Assembly: GCA_963931865.1 (NCBI GenBank)
Contig: OZ007505.1
Location: 18,005,457 to 18,069,456, forward strand
Length of the DNA: 64,000 nucleotides
From: Axinella damicornis
Lineage: Eukaryota; Porifera; Demospongiae; Axinellida; Axinellidae
Reading direction: 5' to 3'
The translations under genes were made by a program, and so were the position numbers. The notes under the pieces are model-generated. The model had not been told where the DNA came from. It ran no database searches and was given only the letters and a program-made list of their open reading frames with translations. Positions within the stretch are counted from its first letter, which is position 1; each line of letters begins with the position of its first letter. Shown piece after piece: positions 55,917 through 64,000 of this stretch.

Positions 55917-58900
55917 TAGTATAGGTGTACCCCCTTATGGAAAACCTCTGAATAAGGGAAAGTGCAAACTTAGCTTTCAGCCTGCATAAGTAGCATGCAT
56001 GCTTTGAGCACATTTATTCTTTGGAACAGGTTGCCCTCACACAGTTCATAAGTATTTGAAGAAGTATGCCTGCATAACTCTGCTACACGTACACAACAGG
56101 CTTTGGGCACACAAAGAGATCCGCAAGCGCTACTTTATGCATACAGTACTTGGGTCTGTATGTAACACTTGTTGCACACACCTTTTCTTATTCCCTCTCC
56201 CTCCCATCCTTCCCATCCCTCATTCCCTTCCATTCCCCCTCCCCTCCCTCCATCCATCCAGCAACAAAGCAGTGCAGCTTCCCAGAACTCCATCAACAAC
56301 TCTCTCGATCAACTAGTCCAAACTGTGGAGGCCATAAACAGCACTGGGATAGCAGCTCAAGTGGACCGCATCTTGGACACCAGGTTGAATGGAGTAGGCC
56401 TACCACAGAGCTTCCGTGCCAACTTGACAGATGTCCAGACTCACTACAACTGTACTACCAGCATGGAGGGAAGATGCATCATTCCTGTCATTGGGATCAC
56501 CGGATCCTCGCCTTGTGCAACAGAGGATGTACAAATTAACAAACCTGTGAGACTTCTTGGTCTTAAGCATGACTGTATATTGATAGGTAGCTGGATGGAT
56601 AGATCACAAGTGTTCGTTCCCAGGCAGCTGGTAGGAGGAGAAACAGCCTGGCAACTTCATGAATCCAAACTGTATAATGGATGTAGCGTCATGGCGACTG
56701 CACTAGCAGTGACCATTGGTCATGGCTGCTGAGAACCTACTTGTGGAAGCAACTGCTTTTCTGAAACTAAAAGTTGCCATAATGTAGAACACCTACACTA
56801 CCTACACTAGTGCAATGGAACAATCAACTGGACATGACTGCCACCTTTCAATGCATGATGCAATTGCTTTCATAACTGTCATGTGATGACATTCTGGCCG
56901 CTATCAACTTTCTGGCAGTGGAAGGAAACAGTTTTAAGTTCTGAAGTTGTCAGGCCATTTCTCCTCCTGTAACGGCCTGGGAACAACACTGAAGCATTGT
57001 GTAACCTGATAACCTTGTCCCCAAGCCATTCCCGTGTGTGTTTGCACTCACCTGCATTGCACATCACCCTCGTGCATTGTACTGCAGTAGTAGCTAGTCG
57101 TCCAACGGTCTCAAGCTAGCATGGTTGTTCCGAGCCTGCACGTGATAAATGATGCCAGGCCTTCCCCATTTTTCGACGCTGTTTCTTCTGCTTCTGTGTA
57201 ATTATTGTCAGCACAAAGCGAAGAACAAAACTAAGAATGAGGCTAGTTTTTTCTTCATGTCCCCCACACTGATCTTAACATTACATTAATATGTGCGTTG
57301 GGAAGATATTATGCCTGAGGGGTTTGATGGCTAATGATGTCCTGGAGAGGCAATGCCTGTTGTTCTGAGGGCTGGGAACAAGGCTAAAGAATTTAAATTC
57401 TGTATAACAATCTCAGTATTAACTAATTCTTTTCTGTTAGGGCTTTTATTTGGCTAACGTCTACTGTGCAAGAACTGATGAGCAGCTGGAGAGCAATGCA
57501 GTAACAGCTATCCTGCAAGCCAACTCTACCTCAGGACTGATACGATGCCTGTGTAACGTGGTGGTTGCGAACGCTGGATTGCCCCAGCAGAACGCAATAA
57601 ACTGTGGCATGTTTGTGACCCGATGTCCATCGTTAAGTACCTTATCCACAAATATCCAAACATAAATTATTATAACCTATCACCCTGCCCCCACACTATC
57701 ACAATGTGTTGTTTCACTAATGAACTTTCAACTCTGAAATTTGAAGCGGCGCTGCGCTATGCGGACACCCTGATGATGAGTATTAATTGGAACTCGTTCC
57801 GGAAAAAGTGTTATCTTGGTCATCTGTCGATCGACGCGATATCATGCTCACTACAATTTCATTCTGTTCATGATGTCTGTGCGTGTATGGAGCTGGTTTG
57901 GAGCGTTACTACTTGTTGTGCGTGAGTGAACCGTGTTCTGTGTTATTTAGTCAGCCTGAAATCTAAGGTAAGGCGGGGCTATTCCGACGGCGGGGCAATT
58001 CCGATAGTTGGCTGCCTTTGTTACCAGACAAAGTTTGGTAATTCTTCTGTGGTACCGCAGGGTAGGTTGAGTATCAACCTACCCTGCGGTACCACAGAAG
58101 AATTACCAAACTTTGTCTGGTAACAAAGGCAGCCAACCATCGGAATTACCCCACAGTCGGAATAGCCCCGCCTTAACTTACTGGGAAGTATAGCCAGTTT
58201 TGAGACGAACAAGGGACGTGATGGGTGATTACAGCTGAGCCAACGTCTGGCGTCATCATGGTCATACATGTGACCAGTAGCCGTGTTCCCATGGCGTTCC
58301 CACCTCCAGTCTTAGATCACCTTGCAGGTACTAGGTATGGCACGTGTGATGACGTCAGGTAGACACACGGGGGCGGTACGTGCCTGACGATGAATCTCCT
58401 TGTAATGTCAGTCTGAGGCGCTGGAGGCCAGAGTATTTACAAAGGCAATGTCAGCATTTTTCATTGTTCACAATTACGTGGACAGGTCAACGTGAGTTGA
58501 TAGTCGGGTATGGCCCCGTGTGTCTGCCATGTGTCTACCTGACACCACCACGTCTCTCAGGCCTCCCCCCTCCACACTTCAAAGACTGGAGGTGGGAGCG
58601 AGGCTACATGACTAGACCTCCAACAAAGTTGCTGCAAATGATCTAAAACTGGAAGTAGGGAAGTCTTGGGGAAAAGCATCCTGGAATGGCCCACCTGCCG
58701 TTTGTGGAATCTGATTGCTTCCTGTGGCTGAAAAATGGTGGAATTTTCTACACATTCTGCAATCGCAGAGGAGGTTGGACACATTTTCACGTGACAATGT
58801 GCTGCGCTTGCGTAATTTACGTTACTAACCTCTCCAGCCTTTTTCCCACGTCAATATGGCCTGGAACCGAAACAGAGGGACCAAAGGTAAACGTAAAGTG

Positions 58901-60503
58901 CCAACAAGTGAAGCTACAGTTAAGGGTTTAAGGTGTGGAGGTACGTTGAAGACCCTTTAGGTTGGGAATTCTTCCAGTTGGAGTTCCAGGAGTATCTCTA
59001 AACACTGGCTTCTCTGCCATCCCGTGCAGCCAATCCTTCAAGCCTAAGTGACCCAGAGGTTGAATGGGGTTGACAGCATATTTGGAATCGCTTTCGAACA
59101 ATGTCAAGTTTGTGGAGATACTCGTACAGACTACCAAAACACCCTTCAGTATAGTAAACCTCCATTATATATTTGCCTACGCACGTAGGTCACATGACCA
59201 TGTCTAACCTCCTCTGCTGCAATCGCCAATTCAGTGTAGGCATGTTTCTGGTGGTTCACGCTGATGCTACACCAGACTATAGAATGGAAGTTTAAGACCC
59301 CCCCTCCTGCCTCTCCAATTAAACTTCCCTTTGTACGAAGTTTGTGGGGGCTACTAAAACTTCCTTCTTGTTGAAAATGGGTCTACACTGTAGCTATGAA
59401 TAGCCGAGTTTCAGTAACATCGTATATTTATTCACCACTCTGCACCTTAGATGACGTCTCAGCTACCACAAACATACCTCCACCGTCCTCCTTGTCCTCC
59501 TCCTCCACTCCCTCACCTTCCTCTGAGCATCGGAATGCCAACTCGGGCACACAACTACCAGGCAGTTCCCCATTACTCCTTCCGACCACGATGAGTATGA
59601 GCACAGAAGCAGTCCCGTCAATCCCCATCCCGGCTCCTTCACACACCGGACCACGGCCAGTTTCTTCGCTGGTACACTCCGGACACTCTAGCATCAGTAC
59701 TGCCTATCTTCCCACAATGTTTCCAGGACAACGCAGTACCAGCATTCAGCCTGGTAATGTTCCACCGACACTCTTAACAGGTATGATGGTGATGACACCC
59801 GTCACCGCCAGTCCTCGCCAAACACACATGACCTCAAGTGCTGGTACAGGTAGCCAGTCAGGGTCACAAGAATCACGTACAGCTGCTGAACACTCGATGG
59901 CTCCGCCTATGATGCAAACTGTGTCATTGTCTGGATCCAGTGTTCCTGTTCCCCGTTCTGCAACCCTTGTTCCTGTACCCCAGTCTGCATCCAGCGTTCC
60001 TGTACCCCAGTCTGCATCCAGCATTCCTGTTCCCAGTTCTGCATCCACTACCTCAAGCCCTGGGCCAGCATCCTTACCCCTTCACTACCAGCTGATCCTG
60101 TACATTGTTCCACCACTGCTCATCATTGTCGTCATAGCGATCACAATATCCCTGGTAAACAATTCAATTCGAGTTCAATGTTTCTAGCTCGCAAGTTGCC
60201 AACCATCCATGTTCGGGCTCTAATTAGAGCCAATTAATGTTGTCGGCTTGAATGCTACAATCCTATTGGTCATAAAATTGGTCATAAAATAGCAGCTGGA
60301 ATAGTATTGGTAAAACGTCACGAAAACCTCTGTCACTTTTTCCAGGCACTAAGCTAGTGTTGTGAACCCCTACATCCATAGTACAGTGGAGCCCCTCTAA
60401 TGCGGACACCCATGGCCCCCCTAATGTATGTCCTGATTGAGGAGGTGATGTTACATGTACATACTAGCAGGACCGACCCCAGTATCTAGCAACGGAAACA
60501 TTT

Positions 60504-60540
<37 letters not shown>

Positions 60541-61894
60541 TTAGCCATCATCTCCTTCAGCTCACCACAACTTATGTCACTATGGTATTCATGAGCATCT
60601 ACTCACACAATGGTGTCATGCATTTTATAGAAATGGCAACATAAAGGGCGTGGTCAGTGATTTTATATGCACTTCTGTACACACTCAGAAGTATGAAGTA
60701 CACATGACACATATTATTATACGAAGTTGGGATATGATTGAGTGTCCTGATTAGGGAGGTGTCTTGATTCATGGGTCTCCTTTAAGGGGATTCCATTTGG
60801 TAGGAGATCTCTGTTGGATACCAGATCATTATCATGCCCTTACATGGTAGTCACTAATACAGCTGTAGTTCACTGTTGCAAAGCAAGTAACTTATGTGTC
60901 AGTAGCCTCGTTCCCGGGCACTTGTGCATGAGCCTGGGAACGAGGCTAGTGGGCGATAGTTTGATCACCTTGACTATAACCATGTGGTACAGTTGGTGTT
61001 TGCCTTGTGGTAACTTATCATCTTCCTCCATTGCAGTGTCTGTGCGTGAAGCGGTACAGGCGGTAAGTAGTGTAACAGCTGCCATATTACAATGGCATGT
61101 GGGAAATTGTCTTCTTGTGTGGGTACCAGAGTGAGGTTGACACTCCAGTGTCCCTCGTAGACCAGCCATCTTGTGGTGAGGTTGCTCCCTCTCTCTCTCT
61201 ACATGGCAGGATACGCCGCTACCGGCTGCAGCTGCTGCCATTGCACGACATGGATGGGAGTGATGATGACTCAGATGAGGAGGACGAAGAGAGGGAAGGG
61301 GAGGATAGAGAGACAAGAGAGCCCGTGTTCACGGTGAGCAAAGACAGTAGATGTACATCTGGTCAAGTTGTCAATAAGGTGTGTTCTCAGACCCCCTCAC
61401 GATCACATGGAAAGGAGGTTGTGTAGGTTCTGGTGACTTGGGTAGGGTTCACTCAGATCTGTGCCTGGAATGCAGGCACATTAAATATCCTCACCCCCCA
61501 CCCCGTGAAGCGAAAGATAGGACACAAGGAGCTAGTTGTCTGGTAATTTGTCAGTCTGTGGAATGTTGACAGTTTCACTGTACATCCAAATTGTGATGCA
61601 AAAACTGACCTCAAGATGAGAAACAGCCACAGGTAGTCCTAGTGGAGTCCACCTTCCTAAGTGGCTCGATCGGCTTTTTGCTCAGTGTTGTAAACCACAG
61701 TAGAGTTCTCCTCATAACCATGCCTTTGTTTGTTTCTAGTTGTCCCAAGAGTATTCAATTTCAAGTACATCCATGTACAAGTTCTTTTCCATGCAACCCA
61801 AGTCCCAAATATCATCGGTAAGATGAACTTTTCTTCTCCACTGCAGCTTCATCACCAGACAAGACCTATCCTAGCGTTTGAAGATCCAGACTGA
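51761..61894 (+). CDS. ten-exon gene for a two-pass membrane protein with mucin-like stalk, family unknown
   Basis: Exons: 51761-52352, 52827-52843, 54048-54095, 56262-56546, 57441-57636, 59451-60154, 61037-61062, 61210-61333, 61740-61817, 61847-61894. All join in one frame, about 705 codons; most sites are consensus (AA/GTGAGT, TTG/GTAAGT, CG/GTAAGT), while the donor at 57636 is weaker (TTAA/GTACC). Residues 1-158 are probably cytosolic, with four Tyr motifs (LYQTV, VYTIP, EYDFI, LYGDQ). Span 1 is about 159-187 (HVVGIIIGLAALVLVVLIIF). The ectodomain has a short helix (ELRTMVTTLMDSLEAL), five or so N-glycosylation sequons, nine or more Cys (RCLCNVVV, NCGMFVTRC), then a Ser/Thr/Pro stalk with SVPVPQSAS repeats. 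Span 2 is about 593-614 (YIVPPLLIIVVIAITISL). The tail goes from CLCVKRYRRIRRYR to DDDSDEEDEE. A stalk-bearing surface receptor or adhesion protein fits, but this is inference. The last exon is ambiguous. Confidence 0.72.
52376..52494. mobile_element. palindromic element in intron 1, chimeric arms
   Basis: It begins TAGCCTCGTTCCCAGGCC. The inner arms CTTCCGCTCCGCTTTTAGCC and GGCTAAAAGCGGAGTGGGAG belong to a different hairpin than in the 51.5 kb copy. It lies 24 bp after the exon 1 donor. Either the family has several internal types or this is a composite. Confidence 0.65.
53060..53705. mobile_element. two degenerate tRNA-derived SINE-like copies
   Basis: Near 53630 an A-box-like TCGCTTAGTGGT is followed about 30 bp later by a B-box-like GGTTCAATCC. 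A second B-box-like string (AGTTCAATCCC) lies near 53105. Both copies share the downstream order GAGAGGGAG, GAATCAGT, GGAAATCATCTGAGG and CTCTAGGCCATATTGG. They lie in intron 2 of the membrane-protein gene. No intact tRNA gene is present. Confidence 0.45.
53960..54042. repeat. (CA)n microsatellite abutting an exon acceptor
   Basis: Interrupted CA tract ending ACTCACAG, the acceptor for the 48-nt exon at 54048. The usual pyrimidine tract is replaced by CA repeats. Confidence 0.8.
54420..54610. repeat. dispersed repeat of about 170 bp, copy 2 (partner 24885-25060)
   Basis: Collinear with copy 1 through CTCAGTAGAG, TGGTGTAGTT, GATAAATAACCATGTGATTT and the CCTCCCTCCTC end. Confidence 0.5.
55883..55913. 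repeat. poly(dC) tract, 31 bp
   Basis: Uninterrupted C run in intron 3 of the membrane-protein gene. Confidence 0.9.
57964..58180. mobile_element. near-perfect fold-back element, arms of about 103 bp
   Basis: Left arm from TAAGGTAAGGCGGGGCTATT, right arm ending AATAGCCCCGCCTTAACTTA. The arms match through GGCTGCCTTTGTTACCAGAC and TTCTGTGGTACCGCAGGGTA with a loop of about ten bases. It lies in intron 5 of the membrane-protein gene, so pre-mRNA would carry a long hairpin. Confidence 0.85.
58278..58612. mobile_element. longer member of the palindrome family with internal repeat
   Basis: The left end has CGTTCCCACCTCCAGTCTTA and the right end has AAGACTGGAGGTGGGAGCGA followed by GGCTA. Inside lies the stretch shared with 6915-7075. 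It looks like the roughly 330-bp parent from which the short palindromes were deleted. Confidence 0.6.
60384..60799. mobile_element. non-autonomous DNA transposon, CAGTGGAGCCCCTCTAATGC ends
   Basis: The left end CAGTGGAGCCCCTCTAATGC and right end TTTAAGGGGATTCCATTTG form imperfect inverted repeats. Subterminal GTCCTGATTGAGGAGGT and GTCCTGATTAGGGAGGT blocks repeat the theme, and GTA flanks both ends. A 35-bp C run at 60505 sits inside. It lies in intron 6 of the membrane-protein gene. Confidence 0.65.
60903..60948. mobile_element. short palindrome, TAGCCTCGTTCCCGGGC family
   Basis: TAGCCTCGTTCCCGGGCAC, a few bases, then GAGCCTGGGAACGAGGCTA. It lies 88 bp upstream of the 26-nt exon at 61037. 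Confidence 0.75.
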
Positions 61895-62174
61895 TGATTT
61901 TGCAGAATCATAGCTGCTTATACTTTTTGTGTGACCCGGTTTGACTTGTGTTAAGAGCGTACAATATAGTACGGACTATGGCGGCATTGATTTTCAATTT
62001 TTACTTCACACTGTATATTGTATCCTGCGGCTGCACACTATTATGTAATATTTCAAATGATCTGCATGCATGATCAAAGATCGCATGGTATAAATAATGC
62101 CATGTATACAGCTAGAAACATGCAGTGGTATACTGTATAGTACAGATATACAGGTAAAGAAGATAGTGTGATAA

Positions 62175-62604
62175 CTAAGTACAATCAGACTTGCAGCTAG
62201 CTACTGGTATATCCTTCAACTCAGGGAGCAATGGTTGCCTGAGAATGGCCAGTGATGCCATTTGAACTTGGAGTGGGTACATTGTGCTGAAGGTGTACGT
62301 GTCGCTAGTGGATGACACAGCAAAGTACAGTGGTACAAGAGCAGTTTTCTTTCAGTGATGAGGAATTACTAGGTAGGGGAACCAAGTGTACAGTGAGTTG
62401 GGACATAGGAAAGGGGTGGTGCTGCGTGTGTAGGGGGTGAGGAAAGCAAATTAAGGATACACACATTAATTTTCTGAGACATAACATTTGAACTGACTTA
62501 CAATCTATCTATATGCATCTATGTATCTATCCCAATACAGGTACCTGCACAGCTGTCATTGACAGTGAAGTGGCGCTCCGGGTGCAGCACATCTACCACT
62601 CGGT
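62175..62604 (-). CDS. possible exons of a minus-strand gene at the right edge
   Basis: At 62604-62545 (after TTCATTTCATCTCCCCAG, before GCAG/GTACCTG) the minus strand reads RVVDVLHPERHFTVNDSCA. Further down, a frame ending at TAG 62175 reads ALVPLYFAVSSTSDTYTFST and LQVQMASLAILRQPLLPELK. Both look like protein, and the leftward promoter at 63.9 kb points at them. The plus strand of the same DNA is also open (VIDSEVALRVQHIYHSVWGD to a stop), so strand is uncertain, and I could not match phases. Confidence 0.3.
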
Positions 62605-62951
62605 CTGGGGAGATGAAATGAAGTTCAAACAAATTACATCTTTTGGTTTATAGTGGGGGTGTGTCAAGTTAGTCTAGCTGCTAGACCCTCCTCTCCCCCG
62701 GTGTCAATTAAGTGGGTGCGTGTACTGGGAGAGTGCCAGGTGGGTGCAGTGTAGTGGGGTGTGTCAGGTGCATACGATGGAGGACATTTGGTATATAGAG
62801 GCCAGAATACCAGAGGACATTGGAGGCTAGAAGATATGTATATTATACTGGACAACAGAAATTATTTGTACCTGTGGGTGCTCGTTTGATTGACTGGTGT
62901 GAAACTGAGATACTGCCACCTACAATACTACACTGCACTCACCTGCTCATG

Positions 62952-62952
<1 letters not shown>

Positions 62953-62998
<46 letters not shown>
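62953..62998. repeat. poly(dC) tract, 46 bp
   Basis: Uninterrupted C run; the frames reading poly-Pro or poly-Gly over it are not genes. Confidence 0.9.
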
Positions 62999-63381
62999 AC
63001 AAAAACAAATGTACAAACTGTGAGGAAATCTCCTGCACACAGTAACTGTTGTAATGCTAGCACACTGATCATGCTGTACATGACGAGTGTCATACCACAC
63101 CCCATATTTCGTGTAGTTGAGAAGACGCTCACTACGAGCCAATATTATGACTAAAATAGGAAATAGCCGAAATAACAGCGAAACAGTGCCATGGCAGTCA
63201 GGTACGCACACAATCATACAGCAGTTTTATTTCATTTGCTTGTTTAAGTCCTTTTTCAGTGGACAGACAACAGACGAACAAAACCCCACTTCGTGCATGA
63301 TAATTATTGCGGGTTTCTTGAACTTGGTATTATTGAAATCAATTAGACGAAATTACCACACTCACAAATAATATACCAACC

Positions 63382-63607
63382 ATGCATCCACCCCCAAGTA
63401 CATGCACTCCCCCATGCACCCACCCTACCCCACCCCCCATGCACCCACCCACCCAGCCCCACCCCCCATGCACCCACCCACCCAGCCCCACCGCCCATGC
63501 ACCCACCCAGCCCCACCCCCCATGCACCCACCCAGCCCCACCCCCACCCCCATGCACCCACCCAGCCCCACCCCCATGCACCCACCCAGCCCCACCCTAG
63601 CCCAGCC

Positions 63608-63638
<31 letters not shown>

Positions 63639-63750
63639 TGCTCCCACCCCCCTTAATGCTCCCACCCCCCTTAATGCTCCCACCCCCCCTAATGCTCCCA
63701 CCCCACTTAATGCTCCCACCCCCCCTAATGCTCCCACCCCACTATCTACA
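63382..63750. repeat. CACCCACCCAGCCCC repeat, poly(C), then TAATGCTCCCACCCCC repeat
   Basis: About ten units of CATGCACCCACCCAGCCCCA, a 30-bp C run at 63606-63635, then seven units of TAATGCTCCCACCCC. All are strongly C-rich on one strand. Confidence 0.9.
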
Positions 63751-63844
63751 CCAGAACTTACCCTGGAGGTGAAAGGAATTCAGCAAGGGTAAGGTTAGGG
63801 TAAGGGCTCACCTCACCTTAACCTCACCCGAGCTGAAACCTAGC

Positions 63845-63975
63845 CCGAATGGCTTCCACAAGAACTGGACTCCCTTTATATACCCTCAGAAGCCGGCCGG
63901 CAAAGCGCGCGCCGGTAACCGTCTAGGCCTAATTTGATTGGTTGGCATCCGCGGTAGCCAAATTTTGGCGGCAAA
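63845..63975 (-). promoter_or_regulatory. TATA/CCAAT promoter of a leftward gene
   Basis: On the minus strand: CCAATCAAAT (CCAAT box), GC-rich GCCGGCCGGCTTC, then GGGTATATAAAGGGA (TATA box, 63871-63885). A likely noncoding first exon follows and ends CTCGG/GTGAGG near 63830. An E2F-like TTTTGGCGGCAAA lies at 63963. The arrangement is similar to the phosphatase promoter at 1.8-2.1 kb. Confidence 0.55.
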
Positions 63976-64000
63976 TGCCCTGTTCACGCGTAAACTGTGG

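Overview
This is a eukaryotic, almost certainly animal, genomic window, probably from a marine invertebrate with a compact, repeat-laden genome. A demosponge-like or other early-branching metazoan is my guess, but nothing in the sequence fixes the taxon. Genes are split by GT-AG introns, promoters carry TATA and CCAAT boxes, and one gene encodes a rhodanese plus dual-specificity MAP-kinase phosphatase. There are no operons, ribosome binding sites or prokaryotic mobile elements. Most long open frames are artefacts of stop-free minisatellites. The gene models below were assembled by hand from splice signals and phase matching. Left part (1-13 kb): an intronless MKP-type phosphatase with its own TATA/CCAAT promoter (about 1.8-3.2 kb), a charged exon on the minus strand (4.8-5.5 kb), and a possible small three-exon plus-strand gene (6.5-8.5 kb). 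The rest is intergenic DNA with palindromic MITEs. Middle (13-40 kb): mostly repeats, namely tandem arrays, palindromes, two near-identical 512-bp TTAA-flanked elements, and poly(dG:dC) tracts. Exon sets of three unrecognised genes show through: minus strand 26.5-27.6 kb, minus strand 33.4-36.2 kb, plus strand 39.7-40.0 kb. 40.4-49.2 kb: a minus-strand gene that I read as an mTERF-family (mitochondrial transcription termination factor) protein. It has an Arg/Ser-rich N-terminus, helical mTERF-type repeats and phase-matched exons; at least seven different minisatellites and a 200-bp N gap lie in its introns. 49.7-50.7 kb: two candidate exons. 51.8-61.9 kb: a ten-exon plus-strand gene whose exons join in one frame to about 700 residues. 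The product is an apparent two-pass membrane protein with a Tyr-rich cytosolic N-terminus, a glycosylated Cys-containing ectodomain, a mucin-like Ser/Thr/Pro stalk, a second membrane span and a basic then acidic tail. I do not recognise its family; it is the best candidate here for something undescribed. Right edge: a TATA/CCAAT promoter firing leftwards (about 63.9 kb) with possible coding exons at 62.2-62.6 kb. The genes do not form an obvious shared pathway. The dominant theme is repeat biology: one palindromic family (ends TAGCCTCGTTCCCAGGC) is scattered throughout and also expanded into tandem arrays, and there are at least 10 long poly(dG:dC) tracts.
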